From NCBI GenBank assembly GCA_016647705.1, contig CM028339.1:21378803-21442802 (forward strand): a stretch of DNA of 64,000 nucleotides, read 5' to 3'. The notes beneath the pieces are model-generated. The model worked only from the letters and a program-made list of their open reading frames with translations. It ran no database searches and was not told the origin of the DNA. Position numbers and translations under genes: made by a program. Every line of letters begins with the position of its first letter. The stretch's first letter is position 1. This DNA comes from Eucommia ulmoides (Eukaryota > Streptophyta > Magnoliopsida > Garryales > Eucommiaceae). Positions 47,700-60,370 of the stretch are shown piece after piece.

Positions 47700-50076
47700 T
47701 TATTCCTTCTTCTTCTCAACTCCATTTTCCATTGGAATGAATGGACCATCCTCGATTGTTAGCCATACGTCATAATTTGTAGCCTGAAGAAAGGTTATTA
47801 TCCTGTCTTTTAAAAACGAGTAACTTTCACCTGCAAACAAGGGTGGTCGGTGCATAGACTGCCCCTCAGTTAGTGTGCATACTATGTGTGCCATGTGATC
47901 TTTGTTAGCAAAAAAAAAAAATTCGGGCTAAACCAGCTTTGATACCAATTGTTAGCCCAGTAGAATACCCAAGAAGGGGTGAATTGGATAATTAAAAAAT
48001 TTATCAAAATAAAACTTGAATAAATCAAATAATTAATTTTAAGACTAAATTAATTATTATCTTTATAACACAGCGGAATAATATGATCAATATATGTGCA
48101 CACTCAAACAACAAAAATAATAAAGTAGTAATGCTGCACACAAAAGATTTATACTGGTTCACCAAGCTACTCTTGGCTAATCCAGTCCCCAGAGCTCCAC
48201 GGAGGTTGCACCCACTAAAACCAAGATTCTTTTAAAGGTAGGAACCAAATTCGCACACCGATTTTTTTTACAGGCTCAGAATCAACCTTTACATTATCCT
48301 TTTCTCAGGCTAAGAAAGAACCTCTACTTTTTACACGCTAAAGAATAACCTAATTCTTTTTAACACTAAAGCACAAGAATCAAAACCTCTCAAAACACTC
48401 CAACTATCCTTTTCACAGGTAAGGATAGAACTTTTACAAATTACTCATGACACAATTCTTATCCAAGAAGAATTACTATCTTAATCTCTTTACAGGAAGA
48501 GACTAAAACCCGACTACCCTTGATTAAATACCCCTAATTGTATTTAACCCGTCACAACTCACCAATACAAAAATTGATAAGAAGTAAATCCCACTCGGAG
48601 CTTCTACCACCCCAGACAAACACTAACTCAATTATTATTCCAACTAGTGAATGAAATACGTGAGATGCAAAAATCTGATTTTAACAAGATATGGGTAGTA
48701 AATTGGAGCACATAATCAGATTCAATAAATTGTTTGTAAAAAATATTTTCTTCAAAAATCAGAAACAATTTCTAAGACCGATTTCCAAATATAGAATAAT
48801 AAACAAACAATAAGCAATATGGAAAGATCTCACCCGGAATCCACCGAAAGAAAATAGTATTGCAATATAACTTCAAATCGGTAGCAGCAATGATAAGCAA
48901 ATAATTCTCTTAGAAAAGCTCACTCAATTCTCAATAAGATATCTCTTAGAAAAACTCACTCAATTGATAAATTCCGATCTCTCTTGATAATAGATGGATT
49001 CTCTCTCTTAGAATGATTAGTCCTAAAATAAAAATTCGTAGGTCTATTTAAAGGAATATGTAATCAACCTTCTAATGGCTAGTTTACATGTGTCATGACA
49101 AATAAAACCTCTAATAGATCCCTTATATCATAAGGATTTCATTTAAGTTCAATTTTAATTAAAAACATCTTTCAAATCTCTCAATTAAACCCCCAAAGTA
49201 TTTCTCAATTTCAATTAATAAGAATAGAATCTATTTAAAGTACTAAATTGAGAAATATTAATATTTAATGAACCATATTAATAGGATTTAATTAGTATAT
49301 GAACTATATCTTAAATATAGATAATATCTCCTAAATCTCTCTCAAATCCTAACAAAAAATGGCTACTTTTGGATATAATCTCGGATCAAACAATATCTTG
49401 AAACAGTGCGTTCGGTCGACTACCTAGTCAATTACCCAATTTAGGTTGTAACCAAACTATCGTTGTTGGGTGCATAGGTCAACTGCCCAGTCGAATTTTA
49501 GATTCAGAGAGTTCTTCTTTTTTTCATCAATCGACCTATCAGTCAACCTCTTAATTCAGATAGTTTTTCTTTCACCGGTCGACTCCTTGATTCAGAGAGT
49601 TCAATCTTCTTTCACCGGTCAACTCACCAGTAGACTACTGTCATTGGATCTCTTTTCTGAATACGTTTTTAACTCATTTTCTTTTATGATTTCGCCTATT
49701 TAACTATTTGTTTCTCTTAATTAGCTTCACTAATATTCTTATATTCCATTTTGGTTATTCAAAATTATTTCTTCTTATTCCACATAGGAAAAAATAATTT
49801 AACTTAATCAAAACACACATAAAAGATAAAATATATTTTGTGCCATGTGTGTGTTCCTCCTAAATGGGATATTAAGAGTTAAGATTCACCTGGGTTATTT
49901 TCCCTAATTTCTTTAAACTCTTAATTCTTCTTCATCATCTTGACATCTTCATTTAGCATCCATTTAATTTGACGTCTTCATTAATGAAACTTTAAATCAC
50001 TGAAACACTTCAATTAAACATTAGTTCTACCAAAATATCAATACTTAATTATTCATCAAAATCTTGGGATTAATAA
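47700..50076 (-). mobile_element. Inverted Copia piece: Gag start, primer site and LTR (minus)
   Basis: On the minus strand an LTR (about 50,076 to 47,950) ends ...CTGGGCTAACA. It is followed by TTGGTATCAAAGCTGG, a good initiator-tRNA-Met primer site, and then a Gag N-terminus (47,894-47,700) with SMHRPPLFAGESYSF and TNYDVWLTIEDGPFIPM. It is the best preserved 5' end of this family in the window. Confidence 0.8.
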
Positions 50077-50089
50077 AGGGAAATTGCTG

Positions 50090-50970
50090 AGAAATTTGAT
50101 TTAGGGAGAGACAAAGCAGGATTATTATATATTGAGCATCAATTCCTTCATCTGGTGCTAACCTATTCGGTTGTCCCTAGAGGGAGAAATCATGCTAATG
50201 TAAATGACTTTGATCTCTATTTGATGAATGAGATTGTTGAAGGGAGAAAAATGGATTTGGCTCATATCATGATGGACCACATGAAGTATCATGTTCAGAA
50301 ACTTTCTGGAATACTACCCAATGTTGATGTACTCCAAAGGTTGTTGATTACTTTGGAGTTATAATTCATCCTGATGAGCAAATGTTTATGACAATCACAC
50401 TTGGATGGATCAATGTGGGAAATGCTTCGTTAATGGGGTATGAGTATAGAGAAAATAAGTGGGTAAAGAAGAGAAATCAAAAAAGGCAGAGAATGCAGGT
50501 TGTAGATGAGGAAGAAGAAAATAAAGAAGAAATAAATATAAATTAGAAGATGGATCTTTTCCATGATCGGATTGATGATCTAAGGATACATGCGGATTTG
50601 ATGGATGATAGGATGACTGGGCTAGAAAATAAAATGGTTCAGATGAATATGAACATGGAAGCTGGGTTTGGGAAAATCACAAGGAATTTGGAATAAATGT
50701 TTCAGTTTATACAGTCATCTCATCACGAATATCAGTAGCAGTACAGTGCTCAGCCACACTTTACAAAACATTCAATGTTTGGATCACAACAGTCCTTTAG
50801 AGGACCAACTGCAGCAGGGTCATCTGGAGTAGGACCGTCAACGTCGTTTCATCAGCAAATGAATCTAGGACCAATTGTTCAGCCAGGTGTTCCATATCCG
50901 CAGCAGCCAGCTACTAGTGCGATGGGACTGTATTATCACTTTTCTATACTGAGCCCATACTAGACTTTAT
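50090..50970 (+). pseudogene. Extra ORF relic of element VI (PF20167-like plus coiled coil and Pro/Gln-rich tail)
   Basis: At 50,155-50,364 an open stretch contains LTYSVVPRGRNH, DFDLYLMNEIVEGRKMDLAH and IMMDHMKYHVQ. It resembles the C-terminal half of the plant 'putative plant transposon protein' domain (LP+G..., DL-LL-x-LL-G+KINL...ILRHM). Next come a charged linker rich in Glu/Lys near 50,440-50,545, helix-prone wording with DRIDDLR and DDRMTGLENKM, and a Gln/Pro/Ser-rich tail (50,700-50,930). An extra ORF of unknown function between pol and the 3' LTR is a known SIRE-lineage feature. It is broken, with a few breaks. Confidence 0.55.
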
Positions 50971-50975
50971 CATTT

Positions 50976-51588
50976 AGTCTCTTTTGATTTGTTTTTAAAA
51001 CAAGATCCATGTTTATTCTTTTGGTCTGTAATAGTTAATCTAGGTTATTTGGTTTAACTTGACTTCTAGTGTTTGGATTTTGATGAATTACCTAGATTTG
51101 ATCTAATTGGTTAGATTTTTTTTTTTTTTTTTCTCTAATGATGAACCACATCGTATTTGTTGAAAATGATTTTATTATATAAACTTGATTTATTAAAATG
51201 GATCTTATTTCTTTCAAAGATTGAGTAGATTTGATATTTATCTATAGTGTTAATGTTTTGTGGTTTAAATGTAATTTGTTAAAATAAGTTTTGATTTTAA
51301 AGTTGATTCAATGTGCTTTTATTATATGATTGCTTAGAGTAATGTTTATGTACATTCCCCCTCCCTAAATTTTGTTTTTGAAGATGACAAAGGGGAAGAA
51401 TTAGTTGATATTTTATTAAGGGGGAGTTTTTATTTTAAATTTGTGCTTTATTGATTATGTTTTTAAAATCTTAATTCTTATGCTTAAAAGAGTTATAAAA
51501 CACGTCCTCGGATTCAGGGGGAGTGTAGTTATATTATAGTTTTGAAGAAAATATCAAAGTTAATTGTTATCATAAAAAAGAGGGAGAT
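50976..51588 (+). other. 3' untranslated region and polypurine tract of element VI
   Basis: AT-rich, with several purine tracts (GACAAAGGGGAAGAATTAG, AAGGGGGAGTTTTTA, TTCAGGGGGAGTG) and the final AAAAAAGAGGGAGAT directly before the LTR at 51,589. Repeated GGGGGAGT tracts before the 3' LTR are typical of SIRE-like elements; the same set occurs at 53,975-54,190 in element V. Confidence 0.75.
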
Positions 51589-53706
51589 TATTGATCCTAA
51601 GATTTTGATGGACAATTAAATGTTGATGTTTTTTGTGGGACTAATGGTTTGTTCAAGTGTTTCAGTTTATTAGTTTCAGTGATGAAGATGCGATGACAAA
51701 TTAGGAATGGATGCTAAATGATGATGACAAAGATGATGAAGAATTAAGAGTTTGAAGAAATTAGGAAAAAGAACTTAGGTGAATTTCAACTCTTAATATC
51801 CCAATTAGGAACACACACGGCATAAAAGTTTTTATTGTTTGTGTGTTTTGATAAGATGAAAATATTTGCACCTATGTGTATTTGAAAAGAAATATTTATA
51901 ATTGACTTAAATGGAATTTAAGAAGTTAGTGGAGCTTATTTAGAAAAAAAAAATGGTTAAAGGGGCAAAAACGTAAATAAGAATGAGTTCAAAACAAGTT
52001 TAGAAAAAAGATCTAGCATGCATAAGTCGACTGGTAGGTCAACCAGACAAAACATGTGAAACTCTCTGTATCTCTAAGTCGACAAGTAAGTTGACCGGTC
52101 AAGAGAAATGAAACTCTTTGTATCTCTAAGTCAACAGGTAGGTCGATCGGTGAAGAGAAATGAAACTCTCTGAATCTCCAAGTGGACAGATAGCTCGATC
52201 GATGAACGCAATAGCTTTGGCTTGGCTACATCCTGAATCGAGCGGTCGACTGAGGGCACAATTTCAGGATATTGTGGATTCTGATTTCATATATAAAAGT
52301 AGTTATTTTTTCTTGGGATTTGTCAAAGATTTTAGGGATTTTATGATATTTAAGATATGTTTCATCTATTATTTAATTCCTATTGATTTGGTTCATTAAG
52401 TTTGATTATTTCTCAATTTGGTACATAAAATTATTTATATTATATTTAATTGAGATTGAAAAATATTTGGGGGACTTAATTGAGAGATTTAAAAGTTATA
52501 ATTAAGTGAATTGAACCAAAATAAAGTCATAATGATATAATGGATCCAAGAGAGCATTTAAGTGTCATGACACATGGGAATTAGCCGTTAGAGAGGTGAT
52601 TTATATCCTATATATATAGACCTACGTTTTTCATATATGATTAAGAAGTGATAGTGATTAAGAGATCATATTGAGCTATTCTAAAATATATCATTCTGAG
52701 ATTTTGTGAGAGCTATTCTAAGAGACGATCTTGAAAAACATTTTCTATTAATCACTGCTGCTACCAGATTTGAAGTAACTATTTCTATTTATTTTTTTGG
52801 TGGATTCCGGGTGAGATATTTCCAATTACTTTCTCTTATGCATTGCTTGTTTAATTTTTGGAAATTGATCTTTAGAAATTGTTTTTAATTCTTGATTCAA
52901 GAAAATATTTTATAAATAATTTCTTAAATCTGATTACGTGCTAAATTATTTGCTACCGATCTTTTGTTTAAAATCAGATTTTCAATCTCACACTTTTCTA
53001 TCACTAGATTTGGGATATTAATCGAGTTTTAATTTATCTGGGGTGGTAGAAGCTCTAAGTGAGATTATTTGCTTATCAATTTGTATTGGTGAGTAGTGTG
53101 ACGGATTAAATACTGTTGAGAGTATTTAATCAAAGGGTAACCGATTTTAATCTCTTCTTGTAAAGAGATTGAGGTAGTAATTTTTTTGGGATAGAATTGA
53201 GTTTGAGTGAATTTTGTAACGGTTCAATTCATACTAGATAAATGGATATTTGGAGTATTGCTGAGGTTTTGATTCTTTTGCCTTTATGTTAAAAAGAATT
53301 AGATTATTCTTTAATTTGTAAAAAGTAGAGGTTTTTCCTTAGCCTATGAAAATGATTTTGTAAAGGTTGATTTTGAGCTTGTAAAAGAATCGTTGTGAGG
53401 GTTTGGTTCCTACCTTTAAAGAGATCTTGAGTATTAGTGGGTGCGACTCTCTGTGGGGCTCGAGGAACTAGATTAGCCAAGAGTAACTTGGTGAACCAGT
53501 ATAAATCTCTGGTGTGCTGCAATCTTTAATTTGTTTATTATTGCTGTTTGATGTGCACCTAGTTGATTATATAATTCCGCTGTGATATAAAGATAATAAT
53601 TAATTTAGAATTAAAATTAATTATTTGATTTATTAAGTATTTTATTCTGATAATTTTTAATTACCCAATTCATCCCCCATCTCTTGGGTATTCTATTGGG
53701 CCAACA
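51589..53706 (+). repeat. Right LTR of element VI
   Basis: Starts TATTGATCCTAAGATTTT (TGTTGATCC in sister copies) and ends ...TATTGGGCCAACA, followed by the AAAGT duplication. TATA stretch at 52,610-52,617. Confidence 0.85.
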
Positions 53707-53711
53707 AAAGT

Positions 53712-53938
53712 ACTCTTTGTCTAAGTAAGAATCCTACACAGCACTCATAAACTAAGCACATTGAGATTAGAAATCACTTTATTCGTGATCACATTCAGAA
53801 AAAGGACATTGTTATTGAGTATATTGATACCTCCGACTAGCTTACTAAAGTTTTTACCAAACCACTAGCGGAAGATAAGTTTGTAAAAATCATTCGCGGT
53901 TTGGGTATGGCTAAGCGTAATGATATTTTCCTAGAGTA
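53712..53938 (+). pseudogene. RNase H tail of element V
   Basis: Resumes the reading broken off at 45,687, with wording such as TKHIEIRNHFIRDHI-like and IEYIDTSD, FTKPLAEDKF, which is the usual end of Copia RNase H (KHIDxRxHFxRD...FTKPL). The final codons are followed by purine-rich 3' sequence. Confidence 0.85.
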
Positions 53939-54191
53939 GATTTCTTGTGTATTTCTCCCCTCCCTTTATTTTTTTGAGATGACAAAGGGGAAGAATTAGT
54001 AGATATTTTATTAAATATCTTAAGGAGGAGTTTATTTTTATATTTGTGCTTTGTTGATAATTTTATGAATATCTTCATTACTATGCTTAAATAAGTTATC
54101 AAATCCGTCCTCGGATTTAGCGGGAGTGTGGTTATATTATTGTTTTGAAGAAAACATCAAAGTTCATTGTCATCATAAAAAATGGGGTGAT
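53939..54191 (+). other. 3' untranslated region and polypurine tract of element V
   Basis: Contains GACAAAGGGGAAGAATTAG, AAGGAGGAGTTTA and AGCGGGAGTGTGG, then AAAAAATGGGGTGAT before the LTR. Parallel to 51,370-51,588 of element VI. Confidence 0.75.
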
Positions 54192-56264
54192 TGTTGATCC
54201 TAAGATTTTGATGAACAATTAAAGGTTGATGTTTTTGGTGGAACTAACGATTTGATTAAGTGTTTCAGTTTATTAGTTCCAAATAATGAAGATATGCTGA
54301 TAAAAATGATGAAGGATTAAGAGGTCGAAAATTTTGAAGAACCAAGGAAAAACAACTTAGATTAAATTTCAACTCTTAATATTCCAATTAGAATCACACA
54401 TGACACAAAAAGATTTTTAAATTAATTTTATGTGTGTTTCAATAGGATCCTAATTAGCTAAATTATTTGCTCCTATGTGTAATTGAAATATAAATATTTA
54501 TAATTGATTGAAATTGAATTTAAGTATTTAGTGGAGTTAACCCAGAAAAGAAATTGGTTAAAGGGGCCAAAACGTCAATGAGAATAAATTAAAAACGAAT
54601 TTAGAAGAGGTTCTAGTATCCATAAGTCAATAGGTAAATCGATCGAAACAACGAAAGAAAACTCTCTATATCTCTCGGTCGATAGGTAGGTCGACCTGTG
54701 CTTGAATATGAACTCTCTGTATCTATAAGTCAACAAAACAGTCGACCTATGAAGAGAAATAGAACTCTCTGAATCTCTAAGTCGATATATAGGTCCACCG
54801 ACGGGCACATAATCTTTGGTTTGGCTACATCCTGAATCAAACGGTCGACTGCTGATCTTGGTCGGTCGACTTATGGGTATGTTTCATGATATTATGGAAT
54901 TCCGAATCTTATTCTAAAAGTAGCCGTTACTAGCTTCTTCTTTTTTTTTGGTAAGATTCATGAGAGATTTTAGGGATTTAATATTATTTGAGATATGCAA
55001 CACATATTATGATCTCCCTATAGATTTGGTTCATTAAGTTTGATTATTTCTCAAATTGTTACATATAATTGTTTCTATTATATTTAATTGTGATTGAGAT
55101 ATATTTTGGGGACTTAATTGAGAAGTTTGAAAGCTATAATTAAGTGATTTGAACTAGAATGAAGTCTTAATGATATAAGGGGTCTATAAGAGCAATTAAG
55201 TGTCATAACCAATGAGAATTAGTCGTTAGAGAGCTTATTTTAATCCCATTTATATAGACCTGCGTTTTTCATATCAGTAAGTGAGATTAAAGAGAGATCA
55301 AGAGATTATACTGATCTTTTCTAAGAGAAATCATATTGAGAATTGTGAGAGTTTTTCTAAGGATCATTCTTGAGAATTATTTGCTGTGAATCATTGTTGC
55401 TACCGAATCTGAAGTAACATCGCTATAATTATTCTTTCGGTGGATTTCGGGTGAGATCTTTTCAAATTACTTTTTATTTAGTATTACTTGATTAATTTTT
55501 TAAATTTGATCATTAGAAATTGTTTTCTAATTTTTTATTGAAAAATGTTTTTTTTTTTTAACAATTTCTTGAATCAATTTGATTACGTGCTCAATTATGT
55601 GCTACCAATTTTTGTTTAAAATCATATCTTGAATATATCACTTTTCTATCACTAGTTTTGGATTATTAATTGAGTTTTAATTTATCTGAGGTGGTAGAAG
55701 TTTTGGGTGAGAAAAATCACTTGTCAATTTTTAATTGATAATTTGAGTGACGGATTAAATACTGTTGGGAGTATTTAATCTAAGAGTAACTGGTTTCAGT
55801 CTCTTCCTGTAAAGAGATTGAAGTGGTAATTCTTTCTAAATTGAATTGTTGTGTGAATTTTGTAACGGTTCAATCCTAACCGAGTAAAATGATATTTGGA
55901 GTGTTTGTGAGATTTTGATTCTTTAGCCTTTGTTTTAAAAAAGAATTAGGTTATTCTTGAGTCTGTAAAAAGTAAAGGTTGTTACTTAATCTGTAGGAAA
56001 TTTTGTAAAGGTTGATTCTGAGCCTGTAAAAGAATCTTTGTGAGGGTTTGGTTCCTACCTTTAAAGGAATCTTGAGTTTAGTGGATGCGACTCTCTATGG
56101 GGCTTAGAGGACTGGATTAGCCAGGAATAGTTTGGTAAACCAGTATAAATTTCTGGTGTGCTGCTATCTTTACATTATTTATTTTTGTTGTTTGGTGTGT
56201 ACCTAGTTGATTTTATATTTCCACTGTGATATAAAGATAATAATTAATTTAGGATTAAAATTAA
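54192..56264 (+). repeat. 3' LTR of element V, interrupted at its right by a MULE
   Basis: Starts TGTTGATCCTAAGATTTT. Aligns with the 5' LTR up to its ATTAATTTAGGATTAAAATTAA stretch, where a new element begins. The last ~100 bp of the LTR would be expected beyond the window end if this is a simple insertion. Confidence 0.8.
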
Positions 56265-56810
56265 GGGGCACGCACCAATAGGTCACTTTTCACAATTCTA
56301 TGTACCAATCAAACCCCAAGTTTTTTTTTTTTTTTTGCACTGTTAGGTCCTTTGTGTTTTTTCCTGACCATCTTACCCCTGCAAGTGTTCGGATTAGGCA
56401 TTCTTTGTTTTCTTTCCTCGAGCTGCAGTTAATGTTCGAGAATTACATTCCACAAAACCTAGGTGTTGACTGTGGACATCAAAAAAATATGAAACTTGGC
56501 TATTTTTATGATTTTTTTGGTGTTCAAAAAATAAAATTTTTACATCATATTAATCAGAAAAAAAAAAAAAAAATCAACGTTAATTTGATGTGCTATTCAT
56601 GATTTTTGGTCAGGTGGATATGAAGATGTGTGGGTGTCACATTCAACATTCAAATGGTGTGTGTGGAATATAGCATCCAAATATATGTATTCTGGATGCA
56701 TGGTGCCGTGTATCGCGAAACACCAAATCATTCTCCCATCTGCCGCCTCTTTCAAATCAGCCGTACTTTCTGTGAATAGGTGTGACCGTTTAGGTAGTGG
56801 CGCGTTTACC

Positions 56811-56820
56811 ATATATAGAG
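56811..56820 (+). promoter_or_regulatory. TATA box of the DUF1985/Ulp1 gene
   Basis: CATATATAGAGC lies about 115 bp before the ATG at 56,935. A transcript start would be expected near 56,845, giving a leader of about 90 bp. Confidence 0.45.
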
Positions 56821-57239
56821 CATAAACCTTCCATTATTAATCCAAAACAATAAAAAAAACCGTTCGTATTCCATATTTGCTCCCCCCGATTTCCATATCG
56901 AGACACTCTAAAAACTTTCGATCTCTGAAAGACAATGGTGACAACTCACTGTAAGATAAGAACCGTAAACCCAAATACGGCTGCAATAGCCGTGAATCTC
57001 ACCGACTCGGTTAGGTTTTATCGATTTCTCAAATGTTTCGCCCTTTTGGTGTGTGTTTATTATAATAAATACTGTATTACTTGTTTGTTTGTTGTTTGAT
57101 CCTAAAAAAGTCAACATGCAAGTGAAAGTGACAATATAAAAATAGCTTTTTTTTCGATCCTGTTGGGTCCTATTTTTGTTGTGTTTTATGGGTGTGTTTG
57201 TACTCACCCTCTTATTCGTCTTCTGTGTTTGTATGTAAT

Positions 57240-57985
57240 TGTTACATTCAACCCCATGTTACATTTCGACACTGTATCAGTCGCTCTTTCCTCGATTCTG
57301 TTGGGTACAATTTTGTTGTGTTTATGGTTATGTTTGTACTCACCCTCTGACTCGTGGTTTGTGTTTGTATTATGTTTTGTATTTGTGTGGAATGTAACGT
57401 TGGTTGAATGTAACACAAAGCTCTTTTTGGTGGAAATTTTTGAAGAACTTGGGTTGAATGTGTCATTTTTAACACATTTGACTCAAATAAGAATTCAGAG
57501 TGTGTGTTAAAAAGAATGTAGCATATTGAATCTTGCATAATGATATATGTTGTCTGTGTAAAAGACACTCGATGCATTTGAATTGAATGTAACATATGTT
57601 GAACGTAATAAAATCTCTATTTTGTGGGATTTTTTTTATAAATTTTGTTTGTCAAATTTTGTGAGTTAGCTGTATTTTTGTGTAAAATATTATGTCAGAT
57701 AGTGTGTTAAATGTAACATTTATTTGATATTGTTTGGTCTGTTGAGTGTAACATAATTTGACTGTGCATGTGTATAACACGCCGTGTATGTAGAATGATC
57801 ACATTTTCAATTTCGTGTTACATTCAACACAACAAAGAGAATATTTTTTGGTAAAAAAAAATCAAATACAGTGTGTGCCCAATCCCCCTTGTGGCTATAT
57901 TGATTATTACATTCAACCTGGTTTGTGTTGAAATGTTACATTCAACATTGATTCTCTATCAGTTAGTTTGTTGAATGTAACATTC
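57240..57985. repeat. TGTTGAATGTAACA motif cluster, intron 1
   Basis: Exact GAATGTAAC or its complement at 57,241, 57,390, 57,406, 57,585, 57,817, 57,935 and 57,973, plus near matches (57,706, 57,742, 57,906). Copies are in both orientations. The cluster stops just before the acceptor of exon 2 at 58,012. Confidence 0.85.
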
Positions 57986-59030
57986 ATTATTGTTGATTAG
58001 GTGTTTTTCTAGATGATGATGTTCCCATAAGATCCACGCAACGCGCTACGTCGCCCAGTGGGTCTCAAAACTCCATAGTGCCATCGTGTAACTCTTTCGA
58101 TTCAGATGCTATTGATTCATTGTCATCTAGAATTCCAGAATCGTGCCCGTTGTGTGCCCCCATCACTAATTACCGGGAAAACCTATCACAATTTTGCTCG
58201 CTTGTTTCCAGTATTCGTCTACGTGATTCACACCTTAAACTTCTTAAACGGACGCCCTTTGAGAACACAATGAGTGCTCTTTTTCAAGAAAATTCAGTGG
58301 ATTTAGCTTTTAACAAGATTGATAGCTTCTGTGCAAATATTATACTTATATACCAACCGCACCAGAAGGCTTTTAGAATTGGCCCGAAGTTGGTGACTTT
58401 CACTCCGGATGATGTGCAACTTATTTTTGGCTTTACATCCAGAAAGAAACCGATTCCAGCCCGGTATGTGAAGAAGACTGATAGCTCATTTGTGCGCCGA
58501 CTAATTGGATAAGTGTAGTTCAAATCAGGAGCATGCTGGTCAGAATTATGGGGAATGATGTTTAAGACGATGTTGAAGATGTCGTGTGGTTGCTCTGTTT
58601 GCATCTTATCGCGATGTGTTTTTTTGCAAACAAGGGCCAATCATGTATTATTTCTTATATAAGGCTTGTTGAGGATTTGGGTGCCCTTTTATCCTACAAT
58701 TGGGCTGATCGTGTGCATTCCAACCTGATGTCTTCAATTGAAGCTGGATACCAGACACCGTCGTCTGTCATTATATGCGTCCTCGCGTTACAGGTTATAT
58801 TTCTTTTTCATTTGTTTAAAACTAAAAACTTTAGTTAATAAGTATTGTCTGTAACTTTTTCTATTTTGATTTAAACTTTTTATATTTAGTTCTGGCTGTG
58901 TGAGTACACTAAAATTCTCCGTACTACTCCCGGGCGAGAGATATTTATACCACGATGGGGGAAGTGGAATATGCTGGAGCTTATGACTGTTGCATCCGGG
59001 TTGCACCTGTCTGAAATTGATGGGACTCAG

Positions 59031-59119
59031 GTATGTTACATTGTGTGTTGAATGTAACATCCATATGTGTTGAATGTAACATCCATACTGTATGTTGGTG
59101 AAAAATGGCATTATTTCAG
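59031..59119 (+). repeat. Motif pair inside an 89-bp intron
   Basis: A GTATGT donor at 59,031 and TTATTTCAG acceptor at 59,111-59,119 enclose two direct copies of GTGTTGAATGTAACATCCAT (exact cores at 59,050 and 59,072) and a third partial copy. The flanking exons have none. Confidence 0.85.
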
Positions 59120-60269
59120 GTCGATGAAGGTCATTTAGTTGAGACAATTGCTAAAATACAAGTCGGTGTCGTATTTCCCGTCCATGGTGATATTGAGGAG
59201 TCGAGGACAAGAAGTAAAGGCAAAACGAAAGTTAGCTCATCAAACGAGTTTCCATATTTTGATTTGGGGATATCATAGCCGTTTAGCGAGGATGCCACTG
59301 ATTTTGGTGGTGGTTCGCAAAATTTGAATGACCTTGTTGAGCAAAATCGTCAGTTGACAACCAAAGTTGAGGCATTGAGGGATTCTAGTAGGCGTCTAAG
59401 ACTGAGGAAGTCGGTGAAGATTGCAAAACTACGTGAAAAGGTACGAGACTTGAAGTAGACAGTACAACAATTGCAGGGGGATCTTATGGAATCAGAGGTG
59501 CACGTAGTTACACAGTAAGTACATCATGAGACTGAAAAAACCAATCTAGAAGATCAATTGGTCGAGGCTGTTGTCCATTCTGTAACGCAGTCAGTCGAGG
59601 AGAAGAATAAGCATGAAGATAATATTGTTGGCATCTCTAAATTCTATCAAATGGAGCTAGCAGATAGGAATAACGTAATCGTGTAGTAAGACAAATAGAT
59701 TGGGCGTCATGATGACTTGGTAATGGTCTAGCCGCTGCGACGCGTTTCGCGATCGAAGAGCCGGCCGACAACACCCAATTCGTTTGTAAAAAATGTAAAG
59801 AAACGTATGAGAACGTGAAATACATGAGAGGACTCTATTCATGAGTATACTGTCCCCGTCAAAAACCAACGTCGATTGAAGAAGAAGGAAGAAAATCCTG
59901 TCAAGGATATGGTCGTTTACACTGGTGAGCCCCCCGCATCAACTGCAGTTGTTGTTGAGCTTTATGTGTTGCCTCCCTGAGAGGGGGCTGTTGCCTGCCT
60001 GTTGCTCCCTACTGTTAAGAGAAGCTTGAGTTGATCCTACGCACAGAAGGGTCTTCATAAGTATTTATTTTCTTTTGTTATATTTATTTAAGCTTCAAAT
60101 TCAAACGTCCCCATGTCTCATATTTTGAATAAATCTGTAGTGCGTGCATATGGAGAGGTGAATTTCTGGATGCTCATTTATCAGTGTGCGGCATTCTTGG
60201 TATATTATGGGAGGATCAATTATCAAATTTTGTAAGTGGCTTCTAGAGTTTTTTGTGTATCAATATATG

Positions 60270-60370
60270 TGTATGTGTTACATTCCACATGTATTGAATG
60301 TAACAAGCTTGAGATATGTTGAATGTGGCTTGATCTCCTGTGTTGAAGGTAACATCCTATGTGTTGTGTA
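60270..60370. repeat. Motif cluster between coiled-coil and Ulp1 exons
   Basis: Exact cores at 60,277 (minus orientation) and 60,296, near matches at 60,315 and 60,343. Confidence 0.8.

Larger units (their letters stand above)
45688..53706 (+). mobile_element. Element VI: rearranged SIRE-like Copia element inside the RNase H part of element V
   Basis: Target duplications AAAGT at 45,683-45,687 and 53,707-53,711 flank LTRs of the same family as element V. Parts: left LTR (plus) 45,688-47,687; a minus-strand block with Gag start, primer site and an LTR (47,688 to about 50,076); a plus-strand extra-ORF relic at 50,090-50,970; a polypurine tract at about 51,573-51,588; right LTR (plus) 51,589-53,706. 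It is a composite of at least two insertions of one family with an inverted junction. It is broken, with many breaks. Confidence 0.8.
39041..56264 (+). mobile_element. Element V: SIRE/Maximus-like Copia element, split by element VI and a MULE
   Basis: Seen: a 5' LTR at 39,041-41,209, then a degenerate initiator-tRNA-Met-type primer site, gag and pol relics in the Copia order (gag, protease, integrase, reverse transcriptase, RNase H), and a 3' LTR from 54,192. At 56,264 the LTR meets a different element that begins GGGGCACGCACC. Element VI sits inside the RNase H part. LTRs over 2 kb and a Gag tail rich in acidic, serine and lysine residues fit the SIRE lineage. The element is broken, with many breaks (a dozen or more). 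The two LTRs differ at roughly one base in ten by eye over the first 200 bp, so it is several million years old (inference). Confidence 0.85.

Noticed and set aside
57163-57595. 115-codon frames on both strands in intron 1 of the MULE-like gene
   Set aside because: Low-complexity (TGTTTGT-rich) and motif-repeat DNA. The frames run across the splice-bounded intron and encode Thr/Asn- or Val/Leu-rich strings without domain features.
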